From the NCBI GenBank assembly GCA_949294335.1, contig CASFGO010000034.1:1-60239 (forward strand): 60,239 nucleotides of DNA. Reading direction: 5' to 3'. Position 1 is the stretch's first letter, and each line of letters begins with the position of its first letter. The translations under genes were made by a program, and so were the position numbers. Source of the DNA: an uncultured bacterium (GTDB lineage: Bacteria > Cyanobacteriota > Vampirovibrionia > Gastranaerophilales > Gastranaerophilaceae). Shown one piece after another: positions 26,302 through 35,734 of the stretch. Under the pieces are notes generated by a model, which ran no database searches, was not told where the DNA came from, and saw only the letters and a program-made list of their open reading frames with translations.

Positions 26302-28077
26302 TTGAAAACATTATTAAAATCAAATAATTGCGGAGAATTAAACGCTAAAAATATAGGTGAAGAAGTTACTCTTTCAGGTTGGGTATCTTGTGTAAGAGAT
26401 TTAGGTGGAATTATCTTTTTAGAATTAAGAGATAGATCTGGGTTCTTTCAATTAGTTGCAGACCCTCAGATAAATCCTGATATCCATGCTGTGTTTTCAA
26501 AATTAAAAACAGAATCAGTTATTACAGTAAAAGGGAAAGTTACAAAACGTCCAGATGAAACTTATAATGAAAAATTAGCAACAGGAGAAGTTGAATCTTA
26601 TCCAAATTATGTAAATGTATTAACTGAAGCAGAAACTTTACCATTTGTATTAGATGATGAAAATGTTTCAGAAGATATTCGTTTGAAATACCGTTATTTA
26701 GATTTAAGAAGAGCACCAATGCTTCATAATTTAACTTTAAGACATAAAGTTGTAACCGCAATGAGAGAATACTTAAATGGTCAAGATTTCTTAGAAGTTG
26801 AAACTCCAATTTTAAATAAAACTACTCCAGAAGGAGCACGAGATTATTTGGTCCCATCAAGAGTTCAAGAAGGTAAATTTTATGCTCTTCCTCAATCTCC
26901 TCAAATCTTTAAACAATTATTAATGGTTGGAGGTATCGAAAGATATTATCAAATAGCTAAATGTTTTAGAGATGAAGATTTAAGAGCTGACAGACAACCT
27001 GAATTTACTCAAGTTGACTTAGAAATGTCATTTGTTAATCAAGATGAAGTAATTACTATGGTTGAAGGTCTAGTACAATCTGCATTTAAAGCTGCAGGGG
27101 TTGATGTTCAATTACCATTAAAAAGAATTACTTGGCAAGAAGCTATGGATAGATTTGGTTCTGATAAGCCTGATACTCGTTTTGGTTTAGAGTTATTTAA
27201 TGTAACTGATATTATGGAAGCATCTACTTTCCAAGCATTCAAGGATGTAATAGCTGCAGGTGGAACTGTTAGAGCAATAAAAATTCCTGGTATTGCTGGT
27301 TATTCAAGAAAAGAAATGGATGATGTTAGAAACTTAGCAATTTCATTCGGTGCTAAAGGTTTAGCTTGGATTACTTATATGGAATCAGGTGAAGTTAAAT
27401 CTCCAGTATTGAAATTCTTATCAGAAGATCAAATCAAAGAAATTCAAAACCGTGCAGATGCTCAAAATGGTGATATTGTATTCTTTGTAGCTGATAAACC
27501 AAAAGTAGTTTATGACGTTTTAGGAAGATTTAGATTATATTTTGGTAAAAAATTAAATATGATAAATGAAGATGATCATGCTTTATTATGGGTAGTTAAT
27601 TTCCCTATGTTTGAATGGTCAGATGAAGAAGGTAGATATATGGCAATGCATCACCCATTCACATCTCCAAATTTAGAAGATATGGATAAATTAAGAAATG
27701 GTGATTTAGGCCATGTAAATTCTATCGCATATGATATTGTTTACAATGGTACTGAATTAGGTGGTGGTAGTGTTAGAATCCATACTCCGGAAGTTCAAAA
27801 AGAAGTATTCAAAGCATTAGGTTTAGATGATGCTACTGTTCAAGAAAAATTCGGATTTATGGTTAATGCATTCAGATATGGCACACCTCCACATGCCGGT
27901 TTAGCTATCGGTTTAGATAGATTGATTGCATTGTTATGTAGAACAGATTCTATCAGAGATGTAATTGCATTCCCTAAAAATTCAGGTGCTAAATGTTTAA
28001 TGAGTGATGCTCCAGGAGAAGCTTCATTACAACAATTAAGAGAATTACATCTTAAAAGTACAGTAAAACCTAAATAA
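26302..28077 (+). CDS. aspS: aspartyl-tRNA synthetase
   Basis: 591 aa, the bacterial long form with the GAD insertion. N-terminal OB domain (VTLSGWVSCVRDLGGIIFLELRD begins it, read in two parts), class II motif 2 CFRDEDLRADRQPEFTQVD, and motif 3 HAGLAIGLDRLIALL. It charges tRNA-Asp. The start is TTG with GGGAG nine bases before; an ATG at 26294 stops after two codons. A TTG start may keep expression low. Transcribed alone with its own terminator. Confidence 0.97.
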   Translation: MKTLLKSNNCGELNAKNIGEEVTLSGWVSCVRDLGGIIFLELRDRSGFFQLVADPQINPDIHAVFSKLKTESVITVKGKVTKRPDETYNEKLATGEVESYPNYVNVLTEAETLPFVLDDENVSEDIRLKYRYLDLRRAPMLHNLTLRHKVVTAMREYLNGQDFLEVETPILNKTTPEGARDYLVPSRVQEGKFYALPQSPQIFKQLLMVGGIERYYQIAKCFRDEDLRADRQPEFTQVDLEMSFVNQDEVITMVEGLVQSAFKAAGVDVQLPLKRITWQEAMDRFGSDKPDTRFGLELFNVTDIMEASTFQAFKDVIAAGGTVRAIKIPGIAGYSRKEMDDVRNLAISFGAKGLAWITYMESGEVKSPVLKFLSEDQIKEIQNRADAQNGDIVFFVADKPKVVYDVLGRFRLYFGKKLNMINEDDHALLWVVNFPMFEWSDEEGRYMAMHHPFTSPNLEDMDKLRNGDLGHVNSIAYDIVYNGTELGGGSVRIHTPEVQKEVFKALGLDDATVQEKFGFMVNAFRYGTPPHAGLAIGLDRLIALLCRTDSIRDVIAFPKNSGAKCLMSDAPGEASLQQLRELHLKSTVKPK

Positions 28078-28102
28078 TTCTATTTAGGAAATAATATTTA
28101 AT

Positions 28103-28138
28103 AAAAAGGTGCAGTTCAATTATAATTGCACCTTTTTT
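28103..28138 (+). terminator. aspS terminator
   Basis: AAAAAGGTGCA paired with TGCACCTTTTTT around a 13-nt loop. Confidence 0.85.
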
Positions 28139-28221
28139 ATTAAATATTAGAGTAATGTCTATTTAAATATCTCCTTATTTTTGTTAGTGTTAAAATAGTA
28201 TCAGAAGTCGAGGTATTAAAT

Positions 28222-29040
28222 ATGTGGGATTATTCAGATAAAGTAATGGATCATTATAGAAATCCAAGAAACGTTGGGAAAATTGATGATGCTGATTTAA
28301 TTGGTGAAGCAGGTTCTTTAGCTTGTGGTGATTCATTAAAATTATTTATAAAGTTAAAAGATGGCATAATTGTTGATGCTAAATTCCAAACATTTGGTTG
28401 TGGTTCAGCAGTTGCAAGTTCAAGTATATTGACTGAAATGATTATTGGTAAATCATTAGATGAAGTAAAAAATATTACTAATAAAGATATTGCTGACCAA
28501 TTGGGTGGATTGCCTCCTGAAAAAATGCATTGTTCAGTAATGGGGCATGAAGCATTGGAAGATGCATTGAAAAAATATTATGGTGATGATTATGTAGAAT
28601 TAAATATCCCTGAAGTATCTGATAATGTAATTTGTACTTGCTTTAATGTTACAGAACACCAAATTGTTGAGGCAATTGAAGTAAATGGTTTAACAACTGT
28701 TGATGAAATTACTAATTATACAAAAGCTGGTGGAGCTTGTGGAAGATGTAAAGGTGCAATAAAAAAAATATTAGAAAAGCACGCACCTAAAAAAGAAACA
28801 AAATTATCAGCGGCTCAAATGATTTTAAAAATTAATAAAGTTATAGAAACTGTTATCGCGCCTGAACTTCAAAAAGACGGTGGAGATATTGAATTAGTTG
28901 ATATTGAAGATAACAAAGTATTTGTAAAATTACAAGGAAGATGCTCAAGTTGTAAGAATTCAATATTAACTTTAAAATCATTTGTTGAAACTACATTACA
29001 AGATAAAGTTAGTCAAGATATAGAGGTTGTACAAGTATAA
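28222..29040 (+). CDS. nifU: NifU three-domain Fe-S scaffold
   Basis: 272 aa with the full NifU plan: IscU-like domain (Cys35, Cys60, Cys104), a central [2Fe-2S] Fer2_BFD-type domain (Cys138, Cys140, Cys173, Cys176) and the C-terminal Nfu domain with GRCSSCKN (Cys241, Cys244). It builds Fe-S clusters from sulfur delivered by the cysteine desulfurase encoded one base downstream. No nitrogenase gene is visible, so it is likely the housekeeping system, as in some other anaerobes. Confidence 0.96.
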   Translation: MWDYSDKVMDHYRNPRNVGKIDDADLIGEAGSLACGDSLKLFIKLKDGIIVDAKFQTFGCGSAVASSSILTEMIIGKSLDEVKNITNKDIADQLGGLPPEKMHCSVMGHEALEDALKKYYGDDYVELNIPEVSDNVICTCFNVTEHQIVEAIEVNGLTTVDEITNYTKAGGACGRCKGAIKKILEKHAPKKETKLSAAQMILKINKVIETVIAPELQKDGGDIELVDIEDNKVFVKLQGRCSSCKNSILTLKSFVETTLQDKVSQDIEVVQV

Positions 29041-29041
29041 T

Positions 29042-30229
29042 ATGGTTATTTATTTAGATAATAATGCAACAACAAAAGTTGATAAGAGAGTATTAGATGA
29101 AATGTTACCTTATTTAGAAGATGAATATGCAAATCCATCTTCAATGTATCAATTTAGTGTAAAATCATCTAAAGCAATAGCACAAGCTAGAGCTCAAATG
29201 AAAGATTTCTTTGGTGCAAAGTCTGAAAGAGAAGTAATATTTACATCTTGTGGTTCTGAGAGTGCTAATATGGCAATAAAGGGTGTATTAGCTGCAAATA
29301 AGAATAAACGTCATATTATAACAACAAAAGTAGAACATGCCTGTGTTTTAAATTTATATCAAACACTAGAAAAACAAGGGTATGAGGTTGACTATATTGG
29401 AGTTAATTCAAGTGGTGAGCTTGATATTGAAGAATTAAAAGAAAAAATTAAACCTGATACAGCTTTGGTATCAATAATGTGGGCAAATAATGAAACAGGT
29501 GTGATATTCCCTGTTAAAGAAATTGCAGATATTATCAAATCTAAGAATCCTGAGACAAAGTTTTTTGTAGATGGTGTTCAAGCAAGTGGAAAGTTGGATT
29601 TTGATTTAAAATCTACTAATATTGATTTATTGGGTGTATCTGGTCATAAGTTTCACGCTCCAAAAGGAATTGGTGCATTATATGTAAAATCAGACGTTAT
29701 AATTCCACCATTGATTGTTGGCGGGCATCAAGAAAGAGGTATGAGGGCAGGAACTGAAAATGTACCTTATATTGTTGGTTTAGGTGTTGCAGCAACATTA
29801 GCTCAAGATGCTTTAAAATATGAACTTACAGAAATAAAAAGATTAAGAGATAAATTAGAAACAGGTATTTTAAAGAGAGTATTTAATGCAAGATTAAATT
29901 CTTCAATAAGTAATAGAGTTCCTAATACTTCAAATATTGGTTTTGAATATATTGAAGGCGAACTAATATTATTACACTTAAGTGATTTAGGAATTTGTGC
30001 AAGTTCAGGTAGTGCTTGTACATCAGGTTCTTTAGAGCCAAGTCATGTCTTAAGAGCAATGGGGGTTCCATTTACTGCTCTTCACGGTAGTATTAGGTTC
30101 AGTTTAAGCCGTTATACAACAGAGGAAGAAATTGATTATACTTTAGATAAGCTTCCTGGAGTGATAGATAAAATAGTTAACTTATCCCCATATCAGGATG
30201 AATTAAATCATTTAAGAAATAGTAAATAA
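29042..30229 (+). CDS. nifS: cysteine desulfurase NifS/IscS type
   Basis: 395 aa from the ATG at 29042 (a TTG at 29027 overlaps nifU). PLP enzyme: VIYLDNNATTKVD start, EHACVLN, GVSGHKFHAPKGIGALY with PLP lysine ~203, and SSGSACTSGSLEPSHVL with the persulfide cysteine ~326. The long active-site loop marks group I (NifS/IscS). It supplies sulfur to NifU and probably to MnmA for tRNA thiolation. Confidence 0.96.
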   Translation: MVIYLDNNATTKVDKRVLDEMLPYLEDEYANPSSMYQFSVKSSKAIAQARAQMKDFFGAKSEREVIFTSCGSESANMAIKGVLAANKNKRHIITTKVEHACVLNLYQTLEKQGYEVDYIGVNSSGELDIEELKEKIKPDTALVSIMWANNETGVIFPVKEIADIIKSKNPETKFFVDGVQASGKLDFDLKSTNIDLLGVSGHKFHAPKGIGALYVKSDVIIPPLIVGGHQERGMRAGTENVPYIVGLGVAATLAQDALKYELTEIKRLRDKLETGILKRVFNARLNSSISNRVPNTSNIGFEYIEGELILLHLSDLGICASSGSACTSGSLEPSHVLRAMGVPFTALHGSIRFSLSRYTTEEEIDYTLDKLPGVIDKIVNLSPYQDELNHLRNSK

Positions 30230-30233
30230 TTAA

Positions 30234-30259
30234 AAAGCCGGTATTTAAGTACCGGCTTT
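30234..30259. terminator. bidirectional terminator
   Basis: AAAGCCGGTA-TTTAAG-TACCGGCTTT, serving nifS on the plus strand and the small minus-strand gene at 30308-30439. A second hairpin GGATTTTATT-TTAC-AATAAAATCC lies beside it (30261-30284). Confidence 0.85.
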
Positions 30260-30307
30260 CGGATTTTATTTTACAATAAAATCCTTGTATTGATTGATAC
30301 ACATATC

Positions 30308-30439
30308 CTATTCAAGCTTAGATTCGTATTGATAAATTTTAAATACAATATAATCAATCTTCTCCTTTAGCCATTTGCACCATAGTGCAAATTCTGTCTT
30401 TAAATCTGTGGCCCCTGGCCAAAATGTGCTTTGGTACAT
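30308..30439 (-). CDS. small 43-aa protein
   Basis: ATG at 30439 behind TAAAGGAG (about ten bases), stop TAG at 30308, then two hairpins and a T-run. Sequence begins MYQSTFWPGATDLKTEFALW and continues with an aromatic, Lys-rich amphipathic helix (KEKIDYIVFKIYQYESKLE). No signal peptide. It accounts for part of a 530-bp gap. Function unknown. Confidence 0.5.
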   Translation of the reverse strand: MYQSTFWPGATDLKTEFALWCKWLKEKIDYIVFKIYQYESKLE

Positions 30440-30567
30440 ATTATAAATACTCCTTTACACTACATATCCATTTTTTATTACGGAATTTTATAAAAATACT
30501 TTAGAAATATTAGATATAATTTTACAAAACTTTACAATAATAAGTGTAAAAAATACCTCATTTCAGA

Positions 30568-30628
30568 ATGTAACAAATCAGTTGTAGAGAGAAATTCCCC
30601 TCTTGATAAATATTTTATATATATGTAA
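30568..30628 (+). promoter_or_regulatory. ATGTAACAAAT plus TTGATA-N17-TAAAAT upstream region
   Basis: ATGTAACAAAT at 30568-30578, then TTGATA, 17 bp (containing TTTATATATATG) and TAAAAT. The TTTATATATATGTAA block begins exactly 35 bp after the motif, as at 1.4 kb. It lies ~140 bp upstream of the Ycf45-like gene. Confidence 0.4.
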
Positions 30629-30761
30629 AATATAAGTGTAAGGCATTTGAATTTTACGGACAAAATTCCCCCAAAAAATTGATTTATCGATTCAAAACTT
30701 CTTAAGTATATATGCAAAATTAAAAAATATGTTATAATCCTAAAAGGAGTGATGATAATTG

Positions 30762-32390
30762 ATGAACAATTTGCAGTTGCAGAACGATCTCGAAAAACTT
30801 TTAGCAATAATGCCAGAAAAAGTAACGAGGAACGTATCGGTTGAGTCATTGGAAGACGTGATAGAGATTGTGTTGGACATCGGTAGACGACCCGAAGTTA
30901 GAAAAGCAGATGGAAGCATAATGCAGTTAGGGGATTCTACGGTCACATCAGAGGATATATTGCATGTCACAGGATTCTTACAAGATTTCACCAAAGATAA
31001 CAGGTCAGGCATACCTGGAACATTACACAGAATAAGTGCCATAAGAAACAGACAAGATAAGATAGTTGGATTGACTTGTAGAATTGGTAGAGTAGTAACA
31101 GGGACGATAGCTTGTATAAAAGATTTTTGTACAATGGGTAAGAGTATTCTATTTTTAGGTCGTCCAGGAGTTGGTAAAACAACAAAATTACGTGAGATAT
31201 CACGTTTAGTTGCTGATGAATTACACAAAAGAGTTGTAGTTGTTGATACATCAAATGAAATTGCAGGAGATGGTGATGTTCCACATGCTGCAATTGGCTC
31301 AGCAAGAAGAATGCAAGTAAAACAACCTGAGTATCAAAAAGATATAATGATAGAAGCAGTTGAAAACCACACCCCTGAAGTTATTGTGGTTGATGAAATA
31401 GGTACAGAAGCAGAGGCTCAAGCTGCAAGAACAATAGCTGAACGTGGTGTTATGTTAATTGCAACAGCTCATGGAAATTCATTGGAAAGTTTAATTAAGA
31501 ACCCAACTTTATCTGATTTAGTTGGTGGTATTCAATCTGTAACATTAGGTGATGATGAAGCAAAAAGAAGAGCTTCACAGAAAACTGTTTTGGAACGTGA
31601 GAAACAACCTACTTTTGATATAGTTATTGAAATTATAGATAGAAATACTCTTGCGGTTTATAAAAACGCAGCAGAGGCTGTTGATTATATTTTAAGAGGT
31701 TGGCCAATAAGACCAGAAATAAGAAAAGTTGATAAAGAGTATAATTTAGAAACAACTCAGAAGGATGAAGAAAATAAAACAAATATAGTACAAGAAATAA
31801 ATAATTTAGAACAAAAAATACTTCCACAAGCAGAAGATAGTTTAAAATTTTCTTTTTCAAGAAAAGAATATGTTGAGTCAGTAAAACCAATGAAAAAAAT
31901 CTATTTGTATGCTGTATCAAGAAGTATTGTTGAGAAGGTAATTGAAAGACTTGATTTAAATGCAGAATTAACAAGAAATGTTGAGGATGCTGATATAGTT
32001 TTAGCTCATAAGAATTTTGCCAAAGGTGGAGCTAAGGTTCTGAATACCGCTAATACATATAGAATTCAAATATTTTATATTAAGACTAATTCGATGGCAC
32101 AAATTCAAAAAGTTCTTAAAGAAGCATTGGATATTCAAGATGCATCAGAGGTATTGCATGGATATTATGATGATGTAGAACGTGCACTTGATGAAGCTAA
32201 AATTGCTATTAATAAAATATTGGCAGGAGCTCAGCATATCGAACTTAATCCTCAAAATCAACAAATTCGTAAATTACAACACGAATTAGTTGAACAACAT
32301 AATCTTGAAAGCCGTTCAGTAGGTGAAGGTGAAAATCGACATTTACGAATTGTTGGTGGTAAAGATTTTGGTGATGATAAAGCAAGCTAG
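30762..32390 (+). CDS. Ycf45-like AAA ATPase with R3H-type C-terminus
   Basis: 542 aa. ATPase core: FLGRPGVGKTTKLREI (Walker A), VVVVDTSNEIAGDGD, PEVIVVDEIGTEAEAQAART (Walker B), LIATAHGNSLESLIKNP. This is the family of plastid/cyanobacterial Ycf45, with relatives in SpoIIIAA. The C-terminal ~60 residues carry the nucleic-acid-binding (R3H-like) part with LQHELVEQHNLESRSVGEGE. Role unknown; single-stranded nucleic acid binding is likely from the family. The start ATG 30762 follows AAAGGAG at 12 bases; TTG 30759 is an alternative. Confidence 0.88.
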   Translation: MNNLQLQNDLEKLLAIMPEKVTRNVSVESLEDVIEIVLDIGRRPEVRKADGSIMQLGDSTVTSEDILHVTGFLQDFTKDNRSGIPGTLHRISAIRNRQDKIVGLTCRIGRVVTGTIACIKDFCTMGKSILFLGRPGVGKTTKLREISRLVADELHKRVVVVDTSNEIAGDGDVPHAAIGSARRMQVKQPEYQKDIMIEAVENHTPEVIVVDEIGTEAEAQAARTIAERGVMLIATAHGNSLESLIKNPTLSDLVGGIQSVTLGDDEAKRRASQKTVLEREKQPTFDIVIEIIDRNTLAVYKNAAEAVDYILRGWPIRPEIRKVDKEYNLETTQKDEENKTNIVQEINNLEQKILPQAEDSLKFSFSRKEYVESVKPMKKIYLYAVSRSIVEKVIERLDLNAELTRNVEDADIVLAHKNFAKGGAKVLNTANTYRIQIFYIKTNSMAQIQKVLKEALDIQDASEVLHGYYDDVERALDEAKIAINKILAGAQHIELNPQNQQIRKLQHELVEQHNLESRSVGEGENRHLRIVGGKDFGDDKAS

Positions 32391-32422
32391 ATTATTGTAT
32401 AAGATTATGCTACAATTCTAGT

Positions 32423-33052
32423 ATGTTTACGGGAATTGTAGAAGAAATCGGCCATATAAATTCTGTTAACAATGATTCAATATCTGTATCTTGTAAAAAA
32501 ATTTTAGAAGATATAAATATTGGTGATAGTATAGCAGTTAATGGTGTATGTCTTACCGTAACATCATTTGATAATAGTAGTTTTAATGCTGATGTATCTT
32601 ATGAAACAATGCGTGTAACAAAGCTTGGAGATTTACAAGTAAATGATTCTGTGAATCTAGAACGAGCTATGCTTGCAACTTCAAGGTTTGGAGGGCATAT
32701 TGTTTCAGGACATATTGATTGTGTTGGTAAAATTCTTAATATAAATAAAAATGGGAATTTTTATGAGTTAAATATTTCTATTCCTGATGGTAATGCTCAG
32801 TATATAATTAAAAAGGGTTCAATTACGGTTGATGGAATAAGTCTTACGATATACGATTTAACAAATAATAGTGTTAAAATAGCAGTAATTCCTCATACTT
32901 TTGAAAATACGAATTTAAAAACATTAAAAGCTAATAGTTTTGTAAATATTGAGTTTGATATTTTAGGTAAGTATGTTGAAAAAAAATTATTAATGAACGA
33001 TAATAAAAGCAATATAACTGAAAATTTTTTAAAAGAAAATGGTTTTATATAG
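32423..33052 (+). CDS. ribE: riboflavin synthase alpha chain
   Basis: 209 aa. Two tandem lumazine-binding repeats: MFTGIVEEIGHI...GVCLTVTSF and GGHIVSGHIDCVGKI...ITVDGISLTI. It dismutates two 6,7-dimethyl-8-ribityllumazines to riboflavin. The next gene starts directly after its stop. I see no FMN riboswitch in the 32-bp gap upstream; ribD and ribH are not here. Confidence 0.96.
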   Translation: MFTGIVEEIGHINSVNNDSISVSCKKILEDINIGDSIAVNGVCLTVTSFDNSSFNADVSYETMRVTKLGDLQVNDSVNLERAMLATSRFGGHIVSGHIDCVGKILNINKNGNFYELNISIPDGNAQYIIKKGSITVDGISLTIYDLTNNSVKIAVIPHTFENTNLKTLKANSFVNIEFDILGKYVEKKLLMNDNKSNITENFLKENGFI

Positions 33053-34261
33053 ATGACAGAATTCAGATTTGACAACATAGAAGAAGCAATAGAAGATTTT
33101 AAACAAGGCAAGCCTTTGATTGTCGCAGATGATGAATCACGAGAAAATGAAGGGGATTTAATTTGTTCAGGGCAAATGGTTACTCCTGAAATTATAAATT
33201 TTATGGCTCAAGAAGCAAGAGGTTTAATATGTTTGGCTATGTCATCAGAAATTGCTGAAAAATTGGATTTACCTCAAATGGTAGAGCAAAACAGCGATAG
33301 AATGAAAACAGCATTTACTATAAGTATTGATGCAGCAGAAAAATATGGTGTTACAACAGGAATTTCTGCTTATGATAGAGCCAAAACTATTGAAGTTGCT
33401 TTAGCTCCTGATGCTCAACCTTCAGATTTAAGACGTCCAGGACATTTATTCCCTTGTGTTGCAAGAAAAGGTGGAGTTTTACAAAGAACAGGACATACAG
33501 AAGCTGTTGTCGACTTAGCTAGATTAGTAGGACATATCCCTGCAGGACCTATGTGTGAAATTATGACAGAAGACGGACATATGGCTCGTAGAGATGAATT
33601 AAGGGCTTTTGCTGATAAACATAATATTAAATTTATTTCTGTTGCGGATTTGATTTCATATAGATTGCAATCAGAAAAATTGATAGAACGTTCTGCTGTT
33701 GCGGATTTACCAACTCAGTTTGGGCATTTTAAAATATATGGATATACAAATTTATTAACTAATGATGAACATATTGCTGTAGTTAAGGATGATTCATCTG
33801 ATAAGGTGCCTTTAATTCGTGTACATAGCGAATGTTTTACTGGTGATGTATTACATAGTTTGAGATGTGATTGTAATGATCAATTACATGCAGCATTAAG
33901 AATGATTGAAGAATACGGAAAAGGGGCTGTTGTATATATAAGAAATCACGAAGGGCGTGGTATTGGCTTAGTAAATAAAATAAAAGCTTATGCCCTTCAG
34001 GATAATGGGCAAGATACGATTGATGCCAATTTATCATTAGGCTTCCCTGAAGATTTGAGAGATTATGGTGTTGGTGCTCAAATTATAAGGGATTTAGGGT
34101 TCAATAATTTTAACTTATTAACTAATAACCCTAAAAAAATCATTGGTTTAAAAGGTTATGGTTTAACTATAAATGAAGTTGTAAATATAAAAACAGAAAT
34201 TAATTCATATAACGAACGTTATATGACAACTAAAAAAGAAAAAATGCATCATATGTTATAA
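33053..34261 (+). CDS. ribBA: bifunctional DHBP synthase / GTP cyclohydrolase II
   Basis: 402 aa fusion. N-terminal RibB (~1-205): VADDESRENEGDLICSGQMV, and RPGHLFPCVARKGGVLQRTG with HTEA. C-terminal RibA: RVHSECFTGDVLHSLRCDCN with the zinc cysteines, IRNHEGRGIGLVNK, YGVGAQIIRDLG, and LLTNNPKKIIGLKGYGL. It makes both riboflavin precursors from ribulose-5-P and GTP. Operon with ribE (zero gap). Confidence 0.97.
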   Translation: MTEFRFDNIEEAIEDFKQGKPLIVADDESRENEGDLICSGQMVTPEIINFMAQEARGLICLAMSSEIAEKLDLPQMVEQNSDRMKTAFTISIDAAEKYGVTTGISAYDRAKTIEVALAPDAQPSDLRRPGHLFPCVARKGGVLQRTGHTEAVVDLARLVGHIPAGPMCEIMTEDGHMARRDELRAFADKHNIKFISVADLISYRLQSEKLIERSAVADLPTQFGHFKIYGYTNLLTNDEHIAVVKDDSSDKVPLIRVHSECFTGDVLHSLRCDCNDQLHAALRMIEEYGKGAVVYIRNHEGRGIGLVNKIKAYALQDNGQDTIDANLSLGFPEDLRDYGVGAQIIRDLGFNNFNLLTNNPKKIIGLKGYGLTINEVVNIKTEINSYNERYMTTKKEKMHHML

Positions 34262-34275
34262 GTAAGGAATCAATT

Positions 34276-35265
34276 ATGCAAGAAACAACATATCAAGTAG
34301 AATTTTTACAAGAAGATAAATATAAATTATTTAAAGGTGTTTATTCTGATTTTATAAATCATGCGGTATCAGATTACAGATTTGAACTTGCACCATTAAC
34401 ATATGATGAATTTATTGATGCTGTTTCTAAAAAACTTATACATTGTATAGTTTTATTAGAAAATATGATTCCAACAGCCTTTTTAGTATATTCAACAGCA
34501 ATATCTGAATCTGTGGAATTAAATTTAATTCATTGTTTGGGAATGGAAGATTTAATAACAAAGCGTAACAAGTTAATGGAATTTTTTATGGAAAATACTA
34601 AAGAGGATAGAAAAAATTCTGTTGTTTGTTATCCAATGTTAGGTTCTCAAGGTGAATATACTCCAGATATTGCTCACTTTGGATTTAAGTTTGTGGGTTT
34701 AATAGTTTTAAGATATCTTATGAATGATTCTTTGTCATCAATGATGCTTGATAATATTGATGAAAATAAAAAGCCTTCTAAATATGAATTAGTTTCTTGG
34801 AATAGTAAATACTTAGATTCTGCTGTTAATGTTATTCATGAAACTTTCAAACAAACATCAGATGCATTATTTGATCAACGTTTTACATCACTTGATGGAA
34901 CACGTGATATTATTGATAAAATAGTAAATAGTATTTATGGAGAGTTCTTGCCAAATGCAACTACTGTACTTTTATGTGATGGTGAACCTGTGGGTTTTGC
35001 ATTTGCAAACGTAACAGGTGGTAAAATTGCAAATATCCCATTAGTCGGAGTACTTGAAAAGCATAGAGGTACGGGATTATCAGTTTTAATGTTGCAAAGA
35101 GTTATGAAAACTATTATAGAAAGTATGCGTCAAGGTAAATATAATTTCTCAGAAGTTAATGTAACAACTGAAACTGATAATTTTGGAGCTCTAAGAATGT
35201 ATAGAACAGTTGGGTTTAGAGAAGACTATTCATATACACAAGCATACTTACCTCGTGAAAACTAA
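34276..35265 (+). CDS. GNAT-family N-acetyltransferase
   Basis: 329 aa. The C-terminal GNAT domain is clear: IPLVGVLEKHRGTGLSVLML is the acetyl-CoA-binding loop, then VNVTTETDNFGALRMYRTVG with FRE. The N-terminal half may be a degenerate second GNAT fold. Starts 14 bp after ribBA, so probably co-transcribed. Substrate unknown. Confidence 0.85.
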   Translation: MQETTYQVEFLQEDKYKLFKGVYSDFINHAVSDYRFELAPLTYDEFIDAVSKKLIHCIVLLENMIPTAFLVYSTAISESVELNLIHCLGMEDLITKRNKLMEFFMENTKEDRKNSVVCYPMLGSQGEYTPDIAHFGFKFVGLIVLRYLMNDSLSSMMLDNIDENKKPSKYELVSWNSKYLDSAVNVIHETFKQTSDALFDQRFTSLDGTRDIIDKIVNSIYGEFLPNATTVLLCDGEPVGFAFANVTGGKIANIPLVGVLEKHRGTGLSVLMLQRVMKTIIESMRQGKYNFSEVNVTTETDNFGALRMYRTVGFREDYSYTQAYLPREN

Positions 35266-35266
35266 T

Positions 35267-35602
35267 TTATTTATTAGTGTTTGGTTTAACTGTAGGAACT
35301 GCACCTTTTAAAACATAAGGTCTAGCAAAGGCCCAAGTCCCGTATGTTGATAGTGCTAAACCTGCTATATTTAGCCCTGTTTTAATTTTTGAAGGCTTTT
35401 TTATTAAATTTGCACCTGCTGCTAATGTAGTTCCAAACATAATACCTAAATAGCCTTTAAATATAGTTCTAGGAACAGCAATACAGTCAGCCATATCTGT
35501 TGAATTTTTTAATTTTGTTTCAAATTTATCAGTCAAATGTTTCTTCTTTGGCTGTGTTGTATTTTGAGTTTTATTAAAGTTGTTGATACTTTGTATAGTC
35601 AT
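35267..35602 (-). CDS. small membrane protein
   Basis: 111 aa from the ATG at 35602; the open frame extends upstream through the divergent promoter and gene, which is unlikely to be coding. Starts MTIQSINNFNKTQNTTQPKK, then two hydrophobic Gly/Ala segments (~55-72 and ~78-95) ending near KPNTNK. Similar build to the protein at 44046 (polar N-terminus, then paired Gly-rich helices). No strong ribosome site. It ends one base after the GNAT gene. Confidence 0.6.
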   Translation of the reverse strand: MTIQSINNFNKTQNTTQPKKKHLTDKFETKLKNSTDMADCIAVPRTIFKGYLGIMFGTTLAAGANLIKKPSKIKTGLNIAGLALSTYGTWAFARPYVLKGAVPTVKPNTNK

Positions 35603-35638
35603 ATTGGTATAAAACATTATAAATAAAAAATTAAATAG

Positions 35639-35706
35639 TATGTTACAGATTGTAAATAAAATTTTATAAAAAAAGTCAATTTCATAATCTAAAAAAACTT
35701 TATATA
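35639..35706 (+). promoter_or_regulatory. promoter region of the CHAP-like gene with the three-part signature
   Basis: ATGTTACAGAT, 23 bp, AGTCAAT (35674-35680), 7 bp, TCTAAAAAAACTTTATATA (to 35706). Same order and nearly the same spacing as upstream of the candidate RNA at 19.5 kb. Confidence 0.5.
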
Positions 35707-35734
35707 TATACGGGAATATTATGGGGATTAAATA

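Noticed and set aside
28222..30229. Nitrogen-fixation cluster, because of NifU and NifS
   Set aside because: No nitrogenase structural or cofactor genes are nearby; Nif-type U/S pairs serve as general Fe-S systems in several anaerobes.
32391..32422. FMN riboswitch before ribE
   Set aside because: The gap is only 32 bp and shows none of the conserved RFN segments.
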